Below, one piece after another: positions 21,694-32,971 of a stretch of DNA of 64,000 bases; within the stretch, counting starts at the first letter, position 1, and every line of letters starts with the position of its first letter. The notes below the pieces were generated by a model. It did not search any database. It was not told the DNA's origin and was given only the letters and a program-made list of their open reading frames with translations. Source of the DNA: Puccinellia tenuiflora (lineage: Eukaryota; Streptophyta; Magnoliopsida; Poales; Poaceae); contig QRDG01000863.1 of the NCBI GenBank assembly GCA_012064385.1, positions 742,090-806,089 of the forward strand. Direction: 5' to 3'. The translations under genes and the position numbers were made by a program.

Positions 21694-23204
21694 TGATGTC
21701 TACTACGCGCTTCTATTCTTGTAGACAGTGTTGGGCCTCCAAGTGCAGAGGTTTGTAGGACAGCAGCAAATTTCCCTTAAGTGAGTAACCCAAGGTTTAT
21801 CGAATCCACGAGAAGAAGAGGTTGAACGTATCCTCTCTCAAGCAATCCTGCAATTAAGATACAAGAATTCTCTTGTGTCCCCAACACACCTAATACAATG
21901 GCTAATTGTATAGGTGCACTAGTTCGGCGAAGAGATGGTAAAATGCAAGTAATATGGATGGTAAAAGATGGATTTGTAATTCTGTAATAAAAATAGCAGC
22001 AAGCTAACAAGTGACAAAATTGACTTAAAATGGTGATTCAATGCTTGGAAATAAGGCCTAGGCTTCATACTTTCACTACTGACTACTCTCAACATCATTA
22101 ATATAATTAAACACATGATAGTTCCCACGAAAAACACATGCAAGGTAGACGTTACTCGGAGATCATTCTTTCGTGGATCAAATAGGATGAGAATTGCGTA
22201 GGGCTACAAAAAGCACACCTTAAAGTTCGTATTCCACATCTATGGACACTTCATGCTGTCACTATCCGCATCCAAAGATAGTACTAACAAACACCACAAC
22301 CTATCTCTTGAATAGTCTCTTTCTTCAATAACACAAGCATCAAGAAACCTCATGATCTATTCAATCCAACCATAATAAATAACAAACTCATGATGAAGAT
22401 CCCTCTAAGCTATTATCATAGAGTCACACACAGCACCCATCCTGTCACCGAGGTACCGTGATCACAACGGTGACTCCTGAACTTATACTAGATGACACCA
22501 CTTGAGCAAAATCATATCCATTACATAAGGGGAAACATCATGTATTCAACTATATCAACAAAGCTCATGATCACAACGAAGATCACATCATGGGAGAGAG
22601 AGATAACCACATATCTACGTGTACAAGCCTCAGCCCCGGTGGAGTACTACTCCCCTCTCATCACGGGAAGCAGCGGTGTTGATGGAGATAGCTTTCGGAG
22701 GTCGATCCCCGTCCCGGCAGGGTACCGGAATAGGATCAATCTGTCCCCGAAACTTGGTTTCGCTCCCGGCGGCGCTCTGTTGTGTTTCTAGAAAAATCAT
22801 GCGGGGGTTAGGGTTTTTTCATCGGGGCTTAATTCATAGGCATTGGAGGCGGCCGAAGGTGTGCCCGAGGGGCAGAGGCGGCCTGCACACGTGGGTCCAG
22901 TGGGGCCGCGGCTGGTACCCGCCCTTGGCCTGTGGGCCTCCCCGGGGTTGCCCTTCTGGCTCCGGTCCTCATTTCTTCAATAAAAAATCGTCGTAAATTT
23001 TCGTCCAATTCCGAGAATATTTCTAGAAGTAACTTTCTGCAACAAAAACAAGACAAAAACAGGGAACTGGCACTGGCCATCTTGTCAATAGGTTAGTCCG
23101 ACAAAATGCATAAAAATGGTGTAATATGATATTAAAAACAATTGACAACATCACAAATCTAGCATGGATCAATCAAAAATTATAGATACATTTGACACGT
23201 ATCA
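21694..23204 (-). repeat. 5' LTR of the non-autonomous Gypsy-type element
   Basis: 1511 bp, edges TGATGTC and GTATCA, partner of 16376-17799. It retains about 85 bp that are missing from the left LTR. Confidence 0.85.
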
Positions 23205-24869
23205 ATGAGTTGGGCAGCTGGTCATCCACACCCCCCCACCCCACACCCTGGCGTGGGCCCTAGCGTCTGGTAGTGTGGCCATGGGTGAGAGTCGGCCCTG
23301 CCTCTCGCACACTCACAGAACTTTAGCATGACTGTCTTTGCAGCTTCTCCATGATGGCAACTTCTACTTGACGAGCTAGCTAGGGCGGCAAATCCTATGC
23401 ACTACGCAGGAGTGAATCGCTCCCACACACCACTCTATAGCTAGTGGGCCGGCCTAGTAAGAGATCCCCCGATTAGTTTTTATTTCTATTTTTTTGTTGT
23501 TTTTGTTTTCATTTTCTTCTTAGTTTGTTTGTTATTTTTCTATCTTTTTATGTCTAGCTTATGTTTTTTGTGTTTTTATTTTTGTATTTTTATTTTTGTA
23601 TTAAATAAATTTTTATGTTGTGGAAGAAATGTTACTAGTTTTTCCTTGTTTAAATAGCATAAATGTTCTTACTAAAATTGTTCAATAACATAAATGTTCA
23701 TGTTTCGAAAATCTTTCAAATGAGATAAATGTTCTTATTAAAAAATCATTTATATAACATAGAAGTTCATATTTAAAAAACATTCAAATAACATAACCAT
23801 TCATGTTTTTAACATCTTTCAAATGAGATAAATGTTTTCATTGAAAATCATTAAAATAACATTAAAAAGGTCCATTTTTGTAAATCGTTCAAATAATATA
23901 AATTTTCATGTATGAAAATCGTCCAAGTGTGATAAATATTTATTAATATTTTTTACATAGGTAAATATTTTTATTATTATTACAATGATTTTTTGTTCTT
24001 TTTTCCTGCAAATATAAACATATTTTTTGTTACTATAAAAACATAAAAGAAACCCAAAATGATAAACACGAAAAGATAACACATAAGAAAATAAAGAGTA
24101 CATGTTTATTGGGTTCACAGAGCGAGTTGGGCTGGCCCATCTATCTGGGAGGGGGTGCGCAGAAGGGAGTACTCGCCGCATAGGTCGGCAAATAGGATTT
24201 CCCGGCTAGGGCTGAGGGCGACGAGATCAACGCTGATTCTCCAATGTGCCTCATATATTTTGAGGCCATAATGCGCCAGCCCAACAAGGATTTCTTTCTT
24301 GTTTACCATTTTCTTTACTAACGGTGACGAGATCCGGAAACACTATATCTCGCTCTTTGCGAGCGGGGGCACCAGCTCGCCCATAGTGATGCTCTATATG
24401 GGCCGGCCCATCACGTCAGTTTGGTTTCTTTTTTCTTCACCTCTTTTCCTTTGTTTCGGTTTCTTCTTCGTTTTTTGTTGTCTCTTTTCTTTTTTTCCTT
24501 TTTCTTTTTTATATGTTTTTCTTTTCTAACTAAATATTTTTTAAATCTGATTTTTTTAAATTCAGAACCTTCTCATATTTAATTTTTTTGTAAATCAGAA
24601 CATTTTATTAATGTGAATATTATTTAAATACGAAGGATTTTCAAAATTGTACATTTATTCGAATATGATTATTTTCTTAAAATATTAACATTTTTTGAAC
24701 TGAACATTTTCAAAATGTGAACATTTGAAATTTGATAATTTGTTAACTAATTTTTTTCAAATTAGGACTTCTAATTTTCACATGTATTAGAAATTTTTTA
24801 TTTTTAAAATAGTACATTATTTTTAAAATTGTTCAAATCTTTCTATTTTTTTAACCCATCGATCCACTT

Positions 24870-25735
24870 TTTTCGTTCCCTATTATTTTCGGTTTATCTG
24901 AAGTTTGCTTCCTTTTCGATTCACTATTATTTTTGGCTCACCCGTATTTTTGGATCACTATTATTTTCGGTTCACCAGTATTTTTTGGTTCACTATTATT
25001 TTTTGATACACTGGTATTTTTGTTCACTATTACTTTTCTATTCACTATTATTTTTGGCTCACCGGTTTTTTTATCACTATTATTTTTGGTTCTCCGGTAT
25101 TTTTTGGTTCCATATTATTTTTTGGTTAACTATTATTTTTTTGGTTCACTATTATTTTTGGTACACCCTTATTTTTGTTCACTATTAGTTTTGTTCGTTA
25201 TTAATTTCATTTTATCTGAATTTTGGCTCCTTTTCGGTTCACTATTATTTTTAGCTCACGGTATTTTTGGATCACTATTATTTTTGGTTCACCGGTATTT
25301 TTGGGTTTACTATTATTTTTTGGTTCACTCTTATTTTTTGGTTCACTATTATTTTTGGTGCACCGGTATTTTTGTTCACTATTACTTTTGGTTCACTATT
25401 ATTTTCGGCTTATCCGATTGAATACTTTTTCGGTTCACTATTATTTTTGGCTCACCAGTATTTTTGGATCATTATTATTTTTGGTTCACCGGTTTTTTTT
25501 TGTATCACTATTATTTTTGTTTCACTATTATTTTTGGTACACCAGTATTTTTGTTCACTATTACTTTTTGTTCGCTATTATTTTCGGTTGATCAATGTTG
25601 GTTCCTTTTCTGTTCACTATTATTTTTGCCTCAACGGTATTTTCGGATCACTATTATGGTCGGTTCACCTTTTTTTGGTTAATTGTTATTTTTTGGTTCA
25701 CTCTTATTTTCTGGTCATTCCAATTTTAGTTCCTT
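24870..25735. repeat. Expanded minisatellite (GGTTCACTATTATTTTTGG-like) in A2
   Basis: About 27 degenerate units of roughly 30 bp combining TTCACTATTATTTTTGG with CACCGGTATTTTTGG. The repeat makes several overlapping plus-strand open frames with periodic FGSLLF/VHRYF phrases. These are products of the repeat, not genes. Confidence 0.85.
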
Positions 25736-25740
25736 TTCAC

Positions 25741-26220
25741 CTTGTTAATAAAGATTAATAGTTAACCCATTTTAGAGACCATAAATTCTTTTCTTGTTCG
25801 TTTCAAAGTCGTTATTGATATAAAAAAATGAAGAAGAAAAATGTAAAATAATAAAGAGAAAAAACGAGCGCTGCGAGCAAACCTGGCCACCTGGGCCCAT
25901 GCTCGCGGGCCGGCCCGTCGCGTGCCTGGCCCACGGCACTTCTGGGGCCTTCCCTGGGCCTTGAGGCCACGCACGCGGGTCGGCACGACACGGCCCGCTT
26001 AACTTTTTCGTTTATTTCTTTATAAATATTTTGGAAAAAATGATCCTAGCAGGCCAAAATCATCCCAGGAACAGGATGAAAACAGCCAAAAAACGGCTCG
26101 TGTAATTTTTTTTGATTTTTCTCAAAAAAAAGGAGGCTGGCGGGACAAATGGGCCGACCCGTTTACTAAAGGAGCCGTGTCTGGGCTTTGAGGCGTGGCT
26201 CGGAAACTGGCACGGTACGG
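25741..26220. other. Unclassified transposon-like segment
   Basis: A GC-rich stretch (25880-26005) with repeated GGCCC/CCACG phrases is followed by an AT-rich part. It ends abruptly at about 26220, where the truncated Copia-type gag begins. It may be the edge of another LTR element. I found no termini or coding domains. Confidence 0.35.
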
Positions 26221-26798
26221 TAGAGCTATATGTGTTAGAGTCCATATATGAAGCATTGCAATGAGATAGAGATAAAGGATCATTAATAGTGAACTCACTA
26301 TAAACATTGCAATGACCATCACTACTCACCATGTCATTAGTTTGTGGCTTACCACATGTAGGTGAAGTAGATGAAGTCGAGAACTCATCACGTCCGGAAG
26401 TGGAAGGAGAACAATCATCCTCATCAATCTTGGACTTGCCATATTTATCTTGAAGCTTCGTCCATAGCTCATGAGCATTTCCATAAGGCATGATTGACCT
26501 GAGAACTATGTCACTCAAAACATGGACAATTGCATTAGATACTAGAGAATCAAGATAAGAGGTTTCCTCATCCTCTATAGACAAGTTTTGGGAGTCCTTT
26601 GGAGGAGGAAATCCCATATCTAAGATTCTCTCTATATTTGGACTTATGTCCCTAAAAAGATTAAGCATGCGAATTTTCCAAGTAACATAATTTGTGCCAT
26701 CAAATATAAAAGTGGGATCGTGCACTAATTCCCTAAACGACATCTTTGCTCTCTAGGCGGTGAAGCCTAACAAGGAGAGACCTTGCTCTGATACCAAT
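26221..26798 (-). pseudogene. Truncated second gag and primer site of the Copia-type element
   Basis: A minus-strand ATG at 26743 opens a frame (FRELVHDPTF, GTNYVTWKIRML) nearly identical to the N-terminal 175 codons of the gag at 35330. The match ends at about 26221. The primer-binding site (minus TGGTATCAGAGC, 26796-26785) sits next to the LTR at 26799. So this LTR is followed by the start of an interior in addition to being preceded by the end of one. Confidence 0.8.
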
Positions 26799-27789
26799 TG
26801 AAAGAACGAGATGTCGCCTAGAGGGGGGTGAATAGACGCTTTAAAACTTTTACGCTTAGGGCTTGAATAAATGCGGAATAAAACCAACATTTAATTTATG
26901 AAGCACAAAACCTAATACACTAGGTTCACCTATGTGCACCAACAACTTATGCTAGGCAAGTTAAACAACTAGGATAGCAAGATATAGTACTTCAAGCTCG
27001 ATGGCTATCACAAGGTAAATGCATAAGTAAAGGAGTTTGGTTATAGAGATAACCGACACAAGTGGAGACGGAGGTTTGTTTCCCGTAGTTCCTTCCCAAT
27101 GGAAGTACGTCTACGTTGGAGAGGTGTGGAGGCTCCTTGGCCCTCCTACAAGCACGTCCGTGCTCACCCTATTCTCCGTGAGCTCCTCCCGTGGTTAATA
27201 CCCGATGGGGGATTTGCTCATCCACTACGAGGTCGTCTTGAGGGCGTTGACCAAACCCGTACAATGAGGTCTTCTTGAGGGCGTTGATCAAACCCGTACA
27301 ATTTGCCCGAGCCTACCTCCACACAATAGGAGGCTCCCGTAGCACACACAACCGTATAGGGTGCAAAATGCACCCAAGAGGCACAAGCTCTTGGGATCCC
27401 TATGCACCCAAGAGTAACAAGCTTCGAACTTCAATCCCACGTATCACCATGGGGAACTCAAACCGATGCACCAAATGCAATGGCAAGAACACACTAAGGG
27501 GTCAAGTCCATCTCTCCAAAGTCCAACCAAAGCAACTAATGATAGGGAGGGATTTGAGAGTAAGAACAAAGGACAAACACTAAGAACTCAAAAATCAAGA
27601 TCTACTAGGTTCCCTTCACTTAGAGAAGGAATGGATTGGTGAAATGGTAGATCTAGATCTACTCTCTTGTTTCCCCTAAAGATGGGCAAGAATCATTGGA
27701 GGGAAGTGGAGGAATCAAGCTCTCAAGATGTGCAACAATGGAGGAGAGAGAGAGCAAAGAGTTGGAAAGAGTTGGGTACCTATTGAAGC

Positions 27790-27826
27790 CCCTTAAATAG
27801 GTACCCTGAAAATTCAACCGTTGGGG
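27790..27826 (-). promoter_or_regulatory. Putative LTR core promoter with CAACCGTTGG dyad
   Basis: On the minus strand CCAACGGTTG (27824-27815) is followed 15 bases on by CTATTTAAGGGG. The CCCAACGGTT core fits the plant mitosis-specific activator consensus (YCYAACGGYY), which three-repeat MYB factors bind. The LTR at 35386 has CAACAGTTGG at the same place. The transcription start itself is not visible. Confidence 0.45.
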
Positions 27827-27837
27827 GGCAGAATCCC

Positions 27838-28302
27838 GCAGGGTCGGTACTACCGCCAGTGTTGGTGGTACTGCCGCCCCACAAGATTCAGCCAGTCAAC
27901 GGCTAGCAAAAGATCCCGCAGCAGCGGTAGTGCCGCCAGAGGCGGCGGTACTACCACTGGGGTGCAACAGAAAGCATCAATGGCGGCACTAGTGGCAGTA
28001 CCACTGGCGGTACCGTGAGCTCCAGGAGAGCACGGGAACCGCAACAGCGGTACTACCGCCAGAGGCGGCGGTACTGCCGCTGGTGCGCAACCGAAGGGCT
28101 AAAAGGCGGCAGTGCTGGCGGCACTGCAAGTAGTGCTGCACAGCCCAGGGGAGGGCTCAAAGTCCCCAGCAGCGGTACTACCGCCGGGGGCGGCGGTACT
28201 GCCGCTGAGGGCCAGCAGAGCACCTCCCTAGCGGTAGTGCTGGCGGCACTGCTAGCGGTACCACCGGCGGTACTGCCGCCAGAGGCGGCGGTACTACCGC
28301 TG
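27838..28302. repeat. Array of GCGGTACTACCGC-type dyads inside the LTR
   Basis: At least ten units of the form GGCGGTACTRCCGCC or close variants (GCGGTAGTGCCGC, GCGGTACCACTGGCGG) over 465 bp. It begins 15-20 bases from the CAACCGTTGG dyad, immediately upstream of the presumed promoter in the LTR's own direction. Confidence 0.85.
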
Positions 28303-29330
28303 CACAGAGAAAAAGTAGCAAAACCCTGAAACTGAATAACTTTTGCTAGGAAACTCTGATCGAGGTGAATCCAATTTTGTTGGAAAGAGAACGACAAGAG
28401 CTACCCAACAAAAAGCAGAAATATTGAAACCAAGCAAGGGAGATTTTGCTAATAAATGAAAGAGTAAAACCTTCCGCACGGATGGACCGGCAAAATCTCC
28501 AAAACCGAAAACGCAAGAGAAGATGCATACGAAAACCGTTTTCGGTGAACTTGGCCTTGTCATGACAAGCACGACAAGCACCAAGACCACACCACGATAA
28601 GAGCCAAATAAGAACCAATAAAGATGATGCCAAAGATGCAAAGGTTTGAGCTCTCTACGACGATACGATCAAGATATTCGCTCGAGAGCCCCTCTTGATA
28701 GTACGACTATCTATCCTATAACCCGGTCTCTCAACTAACATCATGAGACCGGTAAAATAGAAACCCTATCAAGATCATAAATTTGCCTTGCGCATAATCC
28801 ACTTGAGCTAGATTATGACGATCTTTGTCTTCTCAAGATGGACCACCTTTCTTGATTGCGCTCCGCTTGGTGAAGACTCGCAACGTGCTCCCCCATACAC
28901 CAAGATGGGAGAGACACTCTTCGACATATCTTCACTTGGCCTTTATCTTGATGACGATCACCACGTGACGCCATCCTCCATGGGCTACATAGGATATCCC
29001 TTTCGTTGCACGCTCATGGAGAAATGCCTAACCAGACATAGAGGTACAAGCACATAGATCATGGGTTAGTTCACAAGGATATATTGACAATTGCTTACCA
29101 TACCATGGGATCATACGATCCCGCATGGTACATCCCTAGCCTTGTGTGTTGATCAACTTGCACTTAGCCTTGATCAACATAAACTCTTCTTCTTTTAGCC
29201 TTGACTCCAACATATGGAGTGCAAGCATTGCTATGGACCAAACCTACAAGTATATCTCAAATCACACATTAGTCCATAGAGATTGTCATTAATTACCAAA
29301 ACCACACATGGGGGCAACCATGCTCTTTCA

Positions 29331-32300
29331 ATCTCCCCCATTTTGGTAATTGATGACAATCCCTTTTAAGAGGATTTATATAATGAATTAAGCATACTTG
29401 CAAGACACACAAGCAAGCACGCAAGAGCATAAAAGAAAATGCTTAAGAACCAAACAAAAGCATAAAACCAAGTTCCCTTAAACCCTCTAAACTTCTCCCC
29501 CATTGGCATCTATTGCCGAAATGGGAGGAAAAATTTAGAAGGCCAGTATAATATGAATTCCTCCATAAGGTTGCATTTCTCAAGATATGAGTGAAATCAA
29601 ATGCACATATTCAATGACGAGTAGGTAGAGGAAATCAAACTATATTGGAGGATCTAAAGATTGTAAATAAGATGACATCCCTTTTTAACCATCTCCCCAA
29701 AGGAAGGAAAAGCAATCGAACAGATCCGAAAAGAGTGTTCTTAAATGAAAATGGAGAAGCTCCTCAATGTTCATGCACTATTGAAGAGTGCACAAATATG
29801 AAATCCTCACTCCCCCATAAGCATCTAGAACACACAACAAGTGCACGAGTGCATAAAACTAAAGCAAAAACATAGCACTTGCACCAAAGATATGGTTGAG
29901 CCATAAGAAGATACCAATTTGAAAAGATTCAACGAAAGAGAGGCCCAACCGAGACACAAAGAAGATCTTTAAATAAAGAGTATGTTCACAAGCTCAAGGA
30001 TACCAATTGGAAAAGCCAAAATCTAGTAGGAACATGTAGAGCCAATAAAAATCAACATGCTCACCATGATAAGCATGAAGTCAAAGATCTTCGATAAAAA
30101 AATGAGTGCGTAGAGAAGCAAATAAAGATAAGACGAGCACTCACGAGATATTTATTTTTGAAGCCACCAAAGAATCAACGATAAAAATCAAGGTGACTTG
30201 AAAAGAAGAAAGGATACCAATTGAAAAAGTTACCTCTCTCATATGTATAGGTTTCTAAGTAGATAAATCATTGATGATATATACCCACAAAGAAACATGT
30301 ACATACGAAATGGTTAGAGAAGAAGAGAACAAGGTATCCAAAGGGAAGTCATAAATACACAAATAAGATTACTGCTTAAAAGCATGGCATATAGCTCAAA
30401 TTTATCTTATTGTATATAGATGAACTTCAAACACATCAAAGACATCACACATATCACTAAGGGAACAAGAGATAGTAGAGACGCTTTGAGATAAGGCAAC
30501 AAGTATCACAAAGAGGATATCAATTGAAAGAAAGGTTTTTGCAATTTCAACACAAATATCACAAAGATATATACCAAGTGAAGGAAATAAGCCAAAACCA
30601 CAACAATTGCATATAAAAGCATTTCATGCCAAGAAGCAACCTACACAAGGTTGAAACTAGAAAAGTATGCATGAGGTAGACACTTGTTACCGAAATGTCA
30701 TTGGTGATGAAGAAGATGATAGTTCGTTAATCATCGTAGCTTGACTCCTATAATCACATGGTGAGAACACCTTCCTTATGAATGAGGCAAGTATCCAATG
30801 CATCTCCATTGTACCTAAAACACAATTCAAGTACAAAATGGTTCCCAAACTCATTAGGTCCCATAGTAGTTAGATACACTACAATATATAGGATACACTC
30901 CACATAAATATGTGCATATAGATATGAAATTGAATTTCATGCACATCTTAGCCGATTTAGGATTTGGTGGAGTATACCCTATATATTGGAACAAAAAGAC
31001 AAGCATGCCACAAGATATATATATTACAAACATATGCATGCAAAGACTTTCTAGAACCAAAAAAGATACAATTTGGACACAAACACCAAGTAAACCAAAA
31101 GTAGGCACAACAAGGTGGGACACGAAAAGGTTGTCCAAATCATATCAAAATCCAAATCAACACATGATCAAGGAAAAATCAAAACAACCAATGATTGATT
31201 CCAACACATCAACACATGAAGTGAGGTATCAATAGGAATCAAATCAAACAACACATGCAAGATAAGACGCCAATTGAAAATAGGATACCTGTAAGAGGCA
31301 AAGATACCAAGAGAAGAGTATTACTTGAAAGACATCAATTAAAATAAAATCGAGAAACAAGGTATCAAAGCTCCCATAAGAGACACCAATTGAAACAAAT
31401 ATCTATGGATGAGATATAAATTTCAATAGATACAATTGAAGGTACCTAAGCAAGATCAATGAGCATAGAAGATAAGATGAAAAGATAAATGCTCATTGGG
31501 TTTTCTCATTTAATAAGATAAGACACAAAACAAGAAATGAGAAAGCAAACTCCCAAAAGAGAGCAAGGTTACAATAAATAAACCAAGCACTCTTTATATT
31601 TTTCAAGATGGCACAAAGCACAAAAGGAAAAGGTTTGTCTTCCATAAACACCAAGGAAAGAAATTAAATGCCAATTGAAAGGATCAAATGTCAATTGATA
31701 AGATAGTGTTCTAAATAATAAAGGAAAGCTCCCCCAAGATTCGTGCATTATCTTTAGGATTTGCATTTCAATACAAAACGCACACACACGGGTTCATTAC
31801 TCCTCATATGCCATTTAAAGCACTAACAAGATCAATAAGACATAAAGATCCACAAGAGGCAAGGAAGACAAAGGGAGTCAATGCAAAATAAAAACTTGGC
31901 AAGAGATAAGGCAAATAAGAGCAAAAGGCCAATGAAGGATAATCACAAATATTCTACCATGAACAAGAATATCAATTGTCCAAGGACAATGAGTAAAAGG
32001 AAATATTTTCCCGGTGATAGAGATATTCAAGAATATCCTCACAAGATAAATCATATGGCAAAAGATAAGAATTAAAGAAATGCCATATTTGATAGAGTTT
32101 GTTGGTAGCTCCAACTATTCGAACCAACCGGCGAAGCCATGGTTTAAATAATATGGAGCGAATGGTTTCTCAAAAAGCATATAGAAATGCATATTTAAGG
32201 AAAACCACACCAAGCCAAACTCATGCAAACAAGACCCAAAATAAAACCAAATAGAAGCACTTAATAAAATTGGAACTTGTTCAAGCAAACATGCCACATA

Positions 32301-32971
32301 GGAATAGGATAATTTACAATATCAAATCCAAGTGGCAAAACCTCAAATATTCACGTTTTCTAGAATTGTAATAGGCACATAGCTTATTACTCCCCCATAA
32401 CGTGATGATCCATTTCTTTCTAACAAGAGGCAACTAAAAACCAACTAGAGAAATTAATGGACATTATAGAATTTGAATTTCTCATGAATAATACATACCA
32501 CATAGAGACTAGATAATCTTGTTATATCAATACTATGTGGTGTACATCATGAATACACATTTTTGTGATTGTGAAGTGCACAAAGCAAGTCACTCACCCA
32601 AAAATGGTATAGTCCATTAATCTCTCAAAAGAGCCAAATAAAATCCACACAAGATCCAATAAAAAGGCTCAACACAAAGTTTATACATACATGATACACA
32701 ACTAACATACACATACATGATTTATCAAGATAAGTAAGAAAGAAGCACATCATATACAAACACATGCTAGGAACAAAACTAACACATGCAAGGGGGCAAG
32801 TAACTTTCAATGTAAATGAGTTAAGTACGAGTTACCGCAAGGAGGGACATTGGGTATAAGATAGATATGTGATAATCCAATTGACTTGGCTTGAGGAAAT
32901 ATAACCATGAAGATCCCTTACTTCTTCAAAAGATAGCCAAGTCTCCAATGTCCTCCAACACAACCTATTGA
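29331..32971 (-). mobile_element. Long noncoding interior of the Copia-type element
   Basis: A 3.6-kb plus-strand A-rich stretch lies between the gag stop and the polypurine tract. No protease, integrase, reverse transcriptase or RNase H motif is present in any frame I examined. The plus-strand motif GATACCAATTGAAA and close variants recur about ten times between 29910 and 31700. This matches the exact junction between primer site and LTR. Confidence 0.7.

Larger units (their letters stand above)
16376..23204 (-). mobile_element. Complete non-autonomous Gypsy-type LTR retrotransposon
   Basis: The element has two LTRs with TGATGTC and GTATCA edges and a perfect 5-bp target duplication ATGAG at 16371-16375 and 23205-23209. 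It splits the A2 copy cleanly, because the flanks rejoin to match A1. The primer-binding site lies beside the right LTR and a purine tract (minus AGCTTGGGGATGC) beside the left LTR, so it reads on the minus strand. The 3.9-kb interior has one ORF (20756-21376) and no protease, reverse transcriptase or integrase motifs, so mobility would need enzymes from a relative. Confidence 0.85.
15268..25740. repeat. Tandem duplication, copy A2, interrupted by a Gypsy-type element
   Basis: The segment matches A1 from 15268 to 16375 and resumes at 23205 after the 6.8-kb insertion. The resumed part follows A1 from about 13420 (TGAGTTGGGC-GCTGGTCATCC) through the AT-rich block and the GC-rich block near 24110-24420. 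It ends in an expanded minisatellite. Order and orientation are the same as in A1, so the two copies are a direct tandem pair. Confidence 0.7.
26799..29330 (-). mobile_element. Copia-type LTR shared by two interiors
   Basis: 2532 bp. The plus-strand edges are TGAAAGAACG and CTCTTTCA, so on the minus strand it runs TGAAAGAGC to CGTTCTTTCA. On its right lies a polypurine tract (minus AAAATGGGGGAGAT, 29344-29331), as expected for a 3' LTR. On its left lies a primer-binding site, as expected for a 5' LTR. A TATA-like TATTTAAGG (minus) is at about 27791-27800. Confidence 0.85.

Noticed and set aside
24829..25758. Several overlapping plus-strand open frames with repeated hydrophobic phrases (GSLLFLVHRYF)
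   Set aside because: They come from the minisatellite, exist in all three forward frames, and have no promoter or start context. Not genes.
27838..28302. Regular repeats resembling a CRISPR array
   Set aside because: The units are palindromic, variable in length and spacing, lie inside an LTR of a plant genome, and have no cas genes or unique spacers.
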